Under the pieces are notes generated by a model. That model had not been told where the DNA came from. It made no database searches and saw only the letters and a list, made by a program, of their open reading frames with translations. Source: Stromatinia cepivora (Eukaryota; Ascomycota; Leotiomycetes; Helotiales; Sclerotiniaceae). From it: 64,000 nt of DNA. The position numbers were made by a program, and so were the translations under genes. Shown here one piece after another: positions 1 through 11,347 of this stretch (position 1 is its first letter; the number at the start of each line of letters is the position of its first letter). The stretch spans positions 1 to 64,000 of the forward strand of contig RCTD01000029.1 in assembly GCA_014898415.1 (NCBI GenBank), written 5' to 3'.

Positions 1-1162
1 TTATTCTTGAGGTGATATTCACTTATTTATATTCATACATATATGATTTTTCAACCCCTTCATTGAATTTTTATTTTTCTTTGAGAATCTATTTCCTATC
101 TTCATTTATATTAATCAAATAATTCAATCCCATTTCTTCTATTTGTATTTACGCAATCTAAGACTTATATTAATACATACGTTGAAGTCTTGACTTGATA
201 TATGACATGAGAAGTTGATTGATTTCTCGTTTCCGTAATTAGAATTTATTTATCTTTGTTCTTCAGAGTTGTTTGCTGAAATTTTCCAGTATTGTGTTGC
301 ATTGCAGAAATGAAATGTAATGTAATGTTAATGGATGTAATGCAATGCAATACAATACTCTTTAGTTTCACTGCTTCACTAGTGCAAGCACATGCAGATA
401 AATACTATCAGATCAAGCCTACCTACGATTACCGAATCCTTCTTTTGACAACCCATTTGTTTCCTTTTCCTCGAAATCACAGTAGCAATTACGCACATAT
501 ACCACGCGAGCGAGTCTTGGTCCTTGGGGCTTATTTTGAGTTTATATGCACTCGAGTATATGTTTGTTGATTTGATGATTTGACGATATCCAAGTCGATG
601 GGGGCGGAGATGTATGGGAATTTATGGATGAGGTATGTTTCAGTACATCTCCGGAGATTTCTCAGTATGTTTTGTGGGTCGGGATTAGGTTGTTGGAGGG
701 AATGAATAGTAGTAGAGATTAGTTTGGAAATATATACGCATCAACTATATGCATATCTTGCGAGTATCGCATAATTCACTATACTGAGAAATTTTTCAAG
801 CACCTGGTTGTCTTTCAATAAATATATATCGCCTATTCAGCCACACAATACAATACCAAAGAATTCCCAATCCAATACAGCAACGTAGTATCAAACAACT
901 TTCCCTTTCGTGAATAAGTCTAAAACTGAGGTATCCAATCCATACCTAGTACTTGAAGGAGGCTGGCTTTGATGCCTGTGCCTGCGATGCCTAGGACTGC
1001 CTACGACTGCCTATTCATTCGAGAATTAAATCCATTATAACTATTCTTTCTTTCTTTCTAATCTTTCTTCTTATTATCATAATAATAATAAAGTGGGATT
1101 TATATTTAGTATTTCATTATCTAGTAGACTTTAGATTGACAGACTAATAGACTTATAGACTA
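1..1162. other. Gene-free flank
   Basis: I see no convincing gene here. Short open frames exist but lack codon structure, splice signals or family resemblance. Around 975-1015 there is a short imperfect repeat built on ACTGCCTA, and a run of TTTC and TAA repeats near 1045-1090. The stretch ends at the TA dinucleotide (1161-1162) that flanks the first foldback element. Confidence 0.4.
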
Positions 1163-1588
1163 AGTCAACTACCTTATATATATAGGCCACCCTTTTACAT
1201 CAAAAATCACGATTTTCATCTATTAATAACTTTACAAAAAATCAATATAATTGATTGAAATTTAAAATATAGATTTTTCATATAGATATCAATTAATTCT
1301 GAAAATTTTATAATTTTCAATTTCGTTTTCGTTGAAATTTTCAAGATTAAAATTTCGATTTCAATTTATATATAATTTTATATACAAATTAAAAAACATC
1401 AAAATTTTAAATAACTTTTCAACAAAAATAATTAAAAATAAATTATTAGTTTTTATAAGATATTTAAAGATTTAGAAACCTAGAAAATTTTATAATATAA
1501 ATTTATAATTTATAGAAAATCTTTTATTAAAAATATCACGGTTTTTAATCTTTGTAAAATTTAAAAATATAGATAAAATCTTATTTAT

Positions 1589-1809
1589 TGTCGGAATATG
1601 AATCACGTGCATGGTAAGGATGGTAAGGATGGTAAGGATGGTAAGGATCACGTGTGTACTAGTGCTCGCATTAGTGCTTCGGTATACACTATTATATAGA
1701 TCTTCATCCTCTATAGATTCTAGCTCTTTAAGCAAATCAAAATGTATTAATAAAGAGTTCTATATATTTATTGATAAACTTTATTTCCCTGTATATAGTT
1801 ATTCTGATA
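1589..1809 (+). repeat. 5' LTR of the copia element
   Basis: It begins TGTCGGAATATG, carries four tandem copies of the 9-mer ATGGTAAGG (about 1611-1646), two CACGTG motifs, and ends in a decayed form of CCCGACA. It pairs with 8153-8381 and with the solo LTR at 54227-54431. Confidence 0.85.
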
Positions 1810-2269
1810 TTGATTAGTTTTTGTTATAATAATATTACAGATCAGATATTGAGAATTGATATAAAAAGTTACAAATTCTAAATCAATTTTGATTCTATCT
1901 TTATAACTGAATAAAGGTATTTTGTTGTAAAACGAAGTATTTTTATATCAAAGAATAAATCTTTAATTATTGAACAATTTAAAAAAATCGAAGGATCAAG
2001 AATAATAATTATTTAATAACGAATTTGGAGTTTATTTCTTAATTCAATTATTTTATATTTATTATATATTTATTAGATAATATAGGGTATACATTTAAAG
2101 AAAATCTGAAAGCAATTTCGAATTTTTCGCCATATCTATTTTCTTATAAAAAACTACCTCACTTATTCATTTCATACGAATTACCAATTACATATAAAAT
2201 TGATCAATTCGATTTGATTAATTTCATTATCCTAATCATTCTATTCATTTTGGTCAAACCCGTTTCGAT

Positions 2270-2365
2270 CAAATTCAATCACCTTGATCAATTTGATCAA
2301 TTTTGATCAATTTTGGTCAATTTTGATCAATTTTGGTCAATTTTGATCAATTTTGAATAATTCGA
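2270..2365. repeat. 10-bp tandem repeat in the copia leader
   Basis: Seven to eight tandem copies of a decamer alternating between TTTTGATCAA and TTTTGGTCAA. It lies about 460 bp downstream of the 5' LTR, in the untranslated leader or start of gag of the decayed element. The alternating GATCAA/GGTCAA pattern suggests an original GGTCAA unit partly changed G-to-A. Confidence 0.7.
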
Positions 2366-5300
2366 TTAATCAACCCCAACCTCGAAATACCCCCAGGACC
2401 CAATAACACTATATATAGTATAAATGAAGCTTCATTATAGTATACATTTTGTATATTACAAATCTATATTCAGGCTCTTTTTTAAAATCATCTTAAAAAT
2501 CTTGTAACGATCAATTTCGATACAACCCGAAAATATATGATAATTATTACCATAACAATTATAACAGGTATATTCGAGTACTCTTTTACAACCCCTTATT
2601 TTAAGAAAATATAAATCCTATTATCATCAATATCAATTATTTCATATATTAGAAACGAAGAGTATAACGAATAAATAAACAAATGAAAATACGATTAATT
2701 TATATTTACAGAAAAAAACTTTCAGAAAATCATCGATTTTTATAAATACAAATTGGAATTCTATATAATATATAATTATATTAATAAGGATCTATAAAAT
2801 GATTATTACAGTGATTTTGCAGATTTCAAAATTAAGTATTTCGAATTTGTTTATCCAAAGATTATACTTAGATTATATATTGAATTAAGAATAGATGATT
2901 TGTTTATCAAAAAAATGATATAGTATATAAAACTAATAATTAATAAAATCTTAATTGAAACACTTTATATTTTATATATATTGTAATCAAATAATCAAAT
3001 TCGAAAGACAAGAATGAATCGATATTTTTAATTTCGATCAAAAATTATTCTAAATCAAATCAAGATATTCAATAATAATATATATCTGGACATTATCTTT
3101 GAAAATTTAATATCTTTTTTTAATCCTCGAAAAAAAGAACAATTTATATAAATAAATATAAGATAATTATCTTTAATGTAATATAAAGGAATTCAATTAT
3201 TACAATTGAATAAGAAATCAGGATTTTATATATTCAAAGAATTTTTATACAACGAATATCAAGATTCAAAATAAAAACAATACTCAATATCATTATAATC
3301 ATTATATAATAATAATATATTATTCGAAAATAAAAATCATTGAATAGAAAGAAATCTATTTATAATAAAGGATTATCAAATAAATCATTTAATAATAGGA
3401 AACCTTTAAACAATAATAAATATTTCGGAAACGATTGTAAGATAGACGATATAGATCAAAATAATATTTATATATATCCCTACAAAAACAATAAAGAAGA
3501 AAAAGATTTATTTAATAATAAAGAAAATAATAATTTAAGAAATTATAAAGATAAATTATTTAATCATATCATAAACAGTAATATCAATTATAATTTCGGA
3601 AATCTTAAGAAATTTTATAATAATACTAATAAATATATTGGCCAAAATAATAACTTCGATTATAAATATATTATCTTTCTCAATTATTACAAAAGAATCA
3701 ATATCTATTCAAATCTTTATATAAAAATGTTTCCTATAATACTAAAAAAAGAAACTTTTATATTTTATTATTCAAACCTCAATCATATTCTAAATATAAT
3801 AAAAAGTATTTACGAAATAATGAAAATATCTTTCAAAAAAAAGGATATCAATATAGACTTATAAAGAAATAAAATTATATAATATTCAAAACAATCATTA
3901 TATAAAATCTTGGAAAATCGAAATCAGAATATTTGGATATTATAATTATCAAATTTTAGTATTTTCAAAAAAATCTACCAAAAGAATTCAAATAATTATA
4001 TATATCCAAAAAAAGATTTTAATATATATAATCGTATACCAATATATAATTAAATATATTATCGATCTTCAAAATCTGTAATTAGATTTATTAAAGATTT
4101 ATAAAATTCTATTTTTATATACAAAAAATCATATCCAAATGAAAACAAAATATTTTATATAAATCAAATATATAATCAAAAGAATTTTAGATATAATTAC
4201 GAATATAAATTCAATTAATAATTCTTTATTCGATCAAAAAAAACTAAGAAATATTTTGTTTATAAAAGGAAAGTTGTTGATCAAATAAATATATAGAAAT
4301 TGAACAAATTAAATCAAAACATAAATATAGAAAACTATTCAAAAACAATAATAAGGATTTCGGTTTATATTTTGAATAATATACTATCGAATATAAAGGA
4401 ACTTTATTAAATATCAATATTGATAAAGAATTTGTAATATATATTTAAAACGATTCAAAGAAGAATATAAAGAATAATAATTCAGAATATACTTAAATCT
4501 TATCCTACAAACCAATTAACGAAAAGGAAATTGTAATAAACCTATTCAGTAAAACAATAATATATATCCTGATTGATTTTATTAATAAACCAATTAACAA
4601 AATTAAAAAATACAAAACTTTTTTCTTGAAATATAATAACAAAGAATTTCAGAATATTATTATCGATATAAAAATATCCCAATGATTTACAATAGAATTC
4701 AAATAATATTAAATATATCAAAAAATATTAAAAATATTATATTGAATATAAATAGAACAGAAATCATAAAAATGATATTCAGAATCAAAAAAACCAAATC
4801 AATTGAATTGATTCAATTGAATCTATCCCTAAGAATTGTTGAATTCTATATTATGAAATCAAAAACATTATTTCTATTATCATTACAAAATATAAATCGA
4901 TTCAGAATATATTACAATAACATTATTAATATATTTATATCATCAATTATAAATCATTCTTATATTTACAAATTCAAATATACAATATTACTCTGGAATA
5001 TAAAAATCCAGTAATTTATATAAATATTTATCGATATAAACGATTATTATTTAATCGAACCAGAAATACAAAGATTATATTATTGTTTCGATCATCTCTT
5101 TACAAATAGATTTTATCGAATTCTTCAATATATAGATTATATAGATATTATTCAAAAAGATTTCGAAAGATTTACAAAATTCTATAAATATTATCAAAAA
5201 TATAGAAAATCCCTAAGCAAATTTAAATTCAATCTTTATAATAATATTGAATTTAATTATTCGATTATAATCGATATTATATATATCAATAACAAATCAA

Positions 5301-7239
5301 TATTATATATTATTGATAAAGAAATCAGATTCCAAATAATATAATAATTCAATAATATCAATACAAAATATACATAAAATAAATTAAGAATATACTAAAT
5401 AAATACATATCTAGATCCATCAGATTATATTATTCATAATATCAGGAAAAACTTCATAAACAAAGAATTCAAATAATATACCGAAATAATAATAATCATT
5501 ACAAAAAGTATACCCATCGAAATATATTAATCAATCAGAATAATCAAATATTACTATCAAATTATTCGATGTATATATAATATCATCAAAAAAGAATTCA
5601 AAAATATTGAAATAACAAAAAAGTCGGCATTACAAATAGTAATAAAAACAATCAATGATACCACTGATTTTAATAGAATTGTATCTATTCTCCTAATATT
5701 CAGAATATACCCATAAATAAATGAATTCGATCTATCAATATCTAATATTCAATAATAATCCAATATAATCAAAAAAGCAAACAATAAAATCAAAAAGCTC
5801 CGAATTAAAAAACAAATAGCAAATATATTAAATCAATATAACAATCCAAATACAATTCCAATTTATAAATTATTAATCAATTCAAAAGTATGGGTATAGA
5901 AAGAAGAAAACAACTGAATTGCTAGATAAATAGAATCATTTATATTATTACAAATCGAAGGTGAAATCTATATAATTCAATTACTAAATAAATCTATAAT
6001 CTTTCGATCTATAATAATAAAACCTTATACAATCAAAACAACAATATCAATAAAATCTATCATATAAACAGAATCTATTACAATAAAACAAATCCCTCAG
6101 GAAATATCCTTGAAAAACCTTGAAACTATTTCCCAAAAGAAATTTAAAATTATTTTAAAAAATATAACAAAAACAAATCCTAATATTCTTCAAATAATCA
6201 TTCCATCAATAAAAATATCACATAATATAACAAATATAATACCAATCGAAATTATAACAATATACTTCATTAAAAATATAATAAAAATACTAAATATAAT
6301 TATCTACCTTCAAAACAATAAAAAAGAAAACATCACCAAAATTTTCAATGAAAATTTGCTAATATCCAATATACCTCAAAATCTATTGATCTATAAAGAA
6401 TCCAAAAAAAAGAAATTAATAATTTAATAGAAAACAATATATTCGAAATCATATAATAGATAAATATATCAAAAGATACATAAATATTCAAATCAAAATT
6501 CATTAATGAAATCAAAAACAAAGATATTGAAAAAGCATTCCCAAAATCGAAATTTGTAATCCAGATATAGAATAATACAGAAAAAGAAACAATATTAACA
6601 CAATCACCTATAATTCAGTAAACAAATCAACATTTAATATTAAACATCATAACTATCTTACAATCAATTATACAAACAACTTTGTACATTAAGAACATTA
6701 CTCAAATCTATATACAAATAATATCCAATCTGATACAACTATTCTACATTCAATCATTTAAGGAAATAGAATTCCCGAAGGGAACATTACTACAAATAAT
6801 CAAACCATTATATAATATATTAGAAACTGGAAATCATTGATTCAGCACTTACCACAACCATTACCTCATCACACTCCAAATAACCTAATCAATCTATAAT
6901 CTTTGTTTAATATATACCAAACAGAAAAACAAAGTATTCAGATTAATAGAATTTCAAACAAATAATATAATCATTATAATTAATAAAGTATTTACAAATA
7001 AAAAACAAAAAGAATTTGAAAATACAAAATTTCTTACAAAAAATTAAAAACCTTATCACCCAAAAATCCCTTTAAATTTAATAGAATTATCATTATTCAA
7101 GCAAACGATAACTTTATTTATATCAATCAGAAAAGATAATATATAAATTTATAATTTGTTAAAACACAATTAATTAATATTTATAATACAAAAAATAAAA
7201 TTCGAAAAAACATAATCTTAAAGAACCAATATATCACTC

Positions 7240-7860
7240 AACATATAAAAGAAGTTTATATTTCGACAATATATCAACCAGAAACATTATTCGTTTTTTC
7301 TTTTGCTATCCAGATTATCAACCCTAAAAAGAAAAATATAAAACTAATGAATAAAACAATTCAATAACAAATAAACAATTCAACTAAAGAACTGAAATTC
7401 GTACCATTCGATTTCGATTCACTGAAACTAATAATATTCATAAATACATTATTCATTAACAATTGAAATTTATCCTTGTAAATCGAATACATCATTATAT
7501 TAATAAATAAAAACAACAAAGCGAATCTAATTTATTAATTATCCATCAAATACAAAAAAATCATTAGGAATATACTAATATCAGAATTTTATAATATAAT
7601 CTTAGAATTTGATATTAACGTGGTACTCAAAAGTATTATTAAAAATATATTACTAAAACAAAAAGTATTATTAATTATATATACAGATTCGAAATCGTTT
7701 TATAATTGTCTTACAAAACTAGATTCAATACAAAAGAAAAAATTGATAATTGATCTAATGATTTTGCAATAATCATATAAACAAAAGGAAATAATGGAAA
7801 TCAAATGAATTAATGAAAAATCTAACCCTATTGATACAATAACAAAAGTAAAACTATATT
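7240..7860 (+). pseudogene. Copia RNase H remnant
   Basis: Plus-strand translation with interruptions gives a string typical of fungal Ty1/copia polyproteins: YQPETLF near 7265, then FVPFDFDSLKL near 7400, then TDSKSFYNCL near 7685 (the conserved TDSKS motif of copia RNase H), followed by IIDLMILQ and NPIDTITK near the end. Several in-frame stops (TAA/TAG) replace expected Trp and Gln codons, the signature of C-to-T and G-to-A change. It is not functional. Confidence 0.8.
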
Positions 7861-8152
7861 AAACTTTTAAAGATCTTATAGAAAACAATACAATCAAAGT
7901 TAAAATTATAGAATAAATAAAAAGACCAAAATATAATAAAAAGAAAATAATATAAATACAAAAACTAAAGAACAAATACAAAACAAAAATCATTATAAGT
8001 ATATATTCAATTATTGGATATATAATTATTTCATATATAAATTGATTCGAATAAAAAAACAAAATGAAAACTAAAATTGAAAAGAATATTCATTTATCAG
8101 ATATATATATTCCTGAAATATACGATACTTCGATTTTAAAAGAAATTACTAA

Positions 8153-8381
8153 TATCAGAATATAAATTATATATATAATAAAGATAATAAGGATAGTAAG
8201 AATGATAAGAATAATAAAAATCACATACGCATTAATACTTGCATTAATACCTTAACATACATCATTATATAGATCTTCACCCTTTATAGATTCTAGCTTT
8301 TTAGATAAATCAAAATATATTAACAAAGAGTTCTATACATTCATTGATAAACTTCACTTCCCCGTATACAGTTGTCCCGAC
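8153..8381 (+). repeat. 3' LTR of the copia element
   Basis: It starts TATCAGAATAT, a G-to-A decayed form of TGTCGGAATAT, and ends GTCCCGACA. It is followed at once by target duplication TTTAT (8382-8386). It matches 1589-1809 over its whole length with mostly transition differences. Confidence 0.85.
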
Positions 8382-8748
8382 ATTTATAAATTCCAAAATT
8401 TGATTCATTTTATAGAATTCTATTTAAGGATTTTAGAAAAATTAATAATTTATTTTTTAATTATTTTTGTTGAAAAGTTATTCAAGATTTTTGTGTTTTT
8501 TTTTAATTTGTATATTAATTGTATACAAATTAAAATTCGAAAATTCAATCTTAAATATCTCGATGAAAAAAATTACAGAAAATCTGAAATTTTCAGAATT
8601 TACTATTATATAAGTAATAAATCTATATTCAAATTTTCAGAAAAATCATATTTATAAATAAGAAAATTAAAAATGTTGATTTTCATGATTTTTGATATAA
8701 AAGAGTGGCCTACAAGAGGGGTGGTCTATATATGAGGTAGTTGACTTA

Positions 8749-9286
8749 GTAGTTTCTTTAATCACTATTTATACACTATTATACACTTAATGATATTGAA
8801 ATCGAAGACAAATTGCTATTTATTTGAGGATTTATATGACGGATTTAAAATAATAATGATAATAATATCTTGATTATTATAAGAACTGACTGGTTCTTGA
8901 GTTTAGAGAATAGTACAGTTAGAGTAATATATTCTCAAAATTGTTAACGAAGTGTGAAGTATTTTCAAATTGTGTAAATTCAAGGTGTTATTTTAAATGA
9001 ATGTATGTGGATATCCAAATCAAAATCAATCAGGGATAAATAAATCCTAAAATGAACGAATGAATGTACGCCCCCAAATATCAATATCCCTATTTCCAAT
9101 CGACCGGTACTTATATTCTTCCATCAATTTCCTCATTTCATTATTTTATCCTCTTCTTTCAACTTATCCATCCCCTCTCATTCTCATTCTCACCCCCTCC
9201 CCTCTACCTCCCCTCTACCTCCCCTCTACCTCCCCTCTACCTCCCCTCTGCCTCCCCTCTCCTTCCCCCCTTCCCTTCACCCTCAT
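8749..9286. other. Gene-free spacer with an 11-bp pyrimidine repeat
   Basis: No gene is seen. From about 9196 to 9262 the plus strand holds about six tandem copies of CCCCTCTACCT, a pure pyrimidine tract except for the A. It lies just 3' of the secreted-protein gene on the minus strand and so would be a G/A-rich downstream tract of that gene. Open frames crossing it are low-complexity artefacts. Confidence 0.6.
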
Positions 9287-9711
9287 CTACTTACACACAT
9301 CACTAACCCCACTTCCCTGATCCTTACATCCATTCGCACAATACTGCAAAAAACTAATCACCCCATTACTCCCCCCCACACAATGAAATAAATCATCCGC
9401 TCCACCATTTGCTTCGCCTACACCTGCATCGGCGAGACTTTGATCAATTTGTGGTTGGTATTCTGTGTTGTGTTAGATTAGATCGGATCAGATCATATTA
9501 GTTTAGTTGTGTTGCAAGATTAAAAGGAGGATGAGGATGAGAATGAGGAGTTGGGGAGAGAAGAGGGGGGTTTGGGTGGTAAGTAGAATAACTCACTCCC
9601 AATACTAAGTAATGTTCTCCCGCAATAATTCAATCCGGGCGTACAGTTACGAGCCAGGGTGTTGGTGGTGAGAGTGAGGGTGAGGAGGAGAATGGGGAGG
9701 GGAGTTTTCAT
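9287..9711 (-). CDS. Small secreted six-cysteine protein (two exons)
   Basis: Predicted join: exon 1 at 9711-9597, intron 9596-9463 (GTGAGT...ACAG, 134 bp), exon 2 at 9462-9287, giving 96 residues. The N-terminus (MKTPLPILLLTLTLTTNTLA) is a clear signal peptide, with cleavage likely after Ala20. The mature part has six Cys, in NCTPGLNYCG, FHCVGG, QYCANGCK and DVCK, so three disulfides are plausible. The CTPGLxYCG start and CVGGSxG middle fit a family of small secreted fungal proteins of unknown function that I recall from plant-associated ascomycetes; that link is from memory, not a search. It lies among transposons, as effector genes often do. The intron join restores one open frame from signal peptide to the last Cys, which is the main support. 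Confidence 0.75.
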
Positions 9712-10500
9712 GATTGGTTTGGTTTGGTGGGTATGTTAAAGTTATGGTTTTGGATGACTTGGATGAATATATAGTTTTGGAGATTGGTGGATAGATGGAG
9801 GGAATTGGATTGGATTTGATTGTTTTGAGAGTGTTGTATTGGGTATGAAAATGTAATTGGGATTTGGATTGATGGAGATGGATGTGTAGATGGAAGTTTG
9901 GAGTTAATGGATGGGTCTTGGGGTACTTTTATATTGATCTTTGCAGTGGGCAATGTGCCTTGGTTGCGTGAGGTATCATATCATATTGTAAGATTACCTA
10001 GTCACTGACCTCACAGTGCAGTGTCTACTCACGAATCATTTAACATTATATGATTGGAATTGTAATGTAAAAGTTATGTTATAGATACCACTGCAGGGCT
10101 GTCAAATATTCTGACGATCACAATCAGATCATGAGAATGATATGACTTGAAATGATCGACCGAGTTAGGAGGGATTGACAGTTCACCGACATTATGTATG
10201 ATGGGAGGAAGGAGAAGTTGGGAAATGCAAAACAATGATTTGGTTTATTTGTATGACATGATTTATTTGGTAGTATTATTTCACTCATGATTATCCTCAT
10301 GCATATGTCCCTAAGCTATAGATCTTACTCATACCTATCTCTCGAGTAATGATCGACGAGCAACATAATTCGTGGGTGTCATTTCTATGCTCACTACATA
10401 TTCATGATGTAAATAATATGTCGTACGCGTCTCTATATCCTTAAATACCCGATGATTATTTGTGTTATACGGAAATGATGATCGTGAGGAGGAGATAATA
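9712..10500. other. Upstream region of the secreted-protein gene
   Basis: On the minus strand the 230 bp before the start codon is rich in CA/TC and free of G, typical of a fungal 5' untranslated leader. No further gene is seen. The stretch ends at the TA (10499-10500) flanking the next foldback element. Confidence 0.4.
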
Positions 10501-11315
10501 AGTCTAATACCCCACTTTTGGATCACCCCTCTTTTGGACCACCTTTTTACACCAAAAATCGTCATTTTCAGCTATTAATATTTCAACAATTAATGAATAA
10601 AATTTGATGAAATTTGAATCGTGAATTTATTATATAATTATAACTCAATTCTGAAAATTTCAGATTTTTCGCGATTTTATTGATTGAAATTTGAATGGTT
10701 GAAATTACGATTTTCCATTTGTATAGGATTTATATACAAATTTAAAAATCTTGAAAACCTTTAATAACTTTTTAACAAAAATAATTAAAAATGAACTAGA
10801 AATTTTTTTTAAGTATTTGAATTTTAATTAATTATTTCTATCAATTTTATCAAAAAATAATTAGTAATTATTGTTTTATTATCAATTAAATATTTTCCTA
10901 TATAAAATTTTGTATAGAGAAATCTTTAATCGATAATAAAACAATAACTATTAATTATTTTCTGAAATAAATTGATCTATTCGATTAATTTTAATATTAG
11001 AATTCTAAAAAATTTTATAGTTTATTTTTAGCTATTTTTATTCAAAAGTTATTAAAGATTTTCAAGATTTTTAAATTTGTATATAAATCCTATACAAATG
11101 GAAAATCGTAATTTCAACCATTCAAATTTCAATCAATAAAATCGCGAAAAATCTGAAATTTTCAGAATTGAGTTATAATTATATAATAAATTCACGATTC
11201 AAATTTCATCAAATTTTATTCATTAATTGTTGAAATATTAACAGCTGAAAATGACGATTTTTGGTGTAAAAAGGTGATCCAAAAGAGGGGTGGTTCAAAA
11301 GTGGGGTACTAGACT
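10501..11315. mobile_element. 815-bp foldback (MITE-like) element with about 330-bp inverted arms
   Basis: The left end AGTCTAATACCCCACTTTTG and its inverse at the right are flanked by TA on both sides (10499-10500, 11316-11317). The inverted match runs inward for more than 300 bp (for example TGAAAATTTCAGATTTTTCG on the left and its complement near 11150), leaving a short A+T-rich loop. It has no coding capacity. Its outer 45 bp closely resemble the ends of the pogo-like element starting at 11348, so that transposase family probably moved it. The arms are well preserved and differ by few transitions. Confidence 0.85.
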
Positions 11316-11347
11316 TACAACGTTAGACAGCTCGTATTTGCTGGGTA

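Larger units (their letters stand above)
1589..8381 (+). mobile_element. Ty1/copia LTR retrotransposon, RIP-decayed
   Basis: Two LTRs (1589-1809 and 8153-8381) in the same orientation bound a 6.3-kb interior, and the element is flanked by the perfect 5-bp duplication TTTAT (1584-1588 and 8382-8386). The interior has lost its reading frames to stops and A+T drift, but near the 3' end the plus strand still spells a copia-type RNase H (see 7240-7860), which sets orientation and superfamily. It is inserted into a foldback element. The 3' LTR shows many G-to-A and C-to-T differences from the 5' LTR, as RIP would leave. It is not capable of movement. Confidence 0.85.
1163..8746. mobile_element. Foldback (MITE-like) element, interrupted by a copia insertion
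   Basis: The left end starts AGTCAACTACC and the right end is its inverse (GGTAGTTGACT), each flanked by TA (1161-1162 and 8747-8748), as expected of Tc1/mariner-pogo type insertion. After removing the copia element and one copy of its target duplication, about 786 bp remains, close to the uninterrupted copy at 14411-15223. The two halves are long inverted repeats: the left arm from about 1190 reads as the complement of the arm ending at about 8720. No coding capacity is seen. It is probably non-autonomous and moved by a pogo-like transposase; that last point is inference from the TA sites and the resemblance of its ends to those at 10501 and 11348. Confidence 0.75.

Noticed and set aside
3340..6427. 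Asn/Lys/Ile-rich plus-strand frames (174, 110 and 105 codons)
   Set aside because: Chance openings in the decayed interior of the copia element; at most relics of gag-pol, not genes.
9060..9320. Two overlapping plus-strand frames rich in Pro, Leu and Ser
   Set aside because: They run over the CCCCTCTACCT repeat and the antisense of the secreted-protein exon 2; both are low-complexity shadows.
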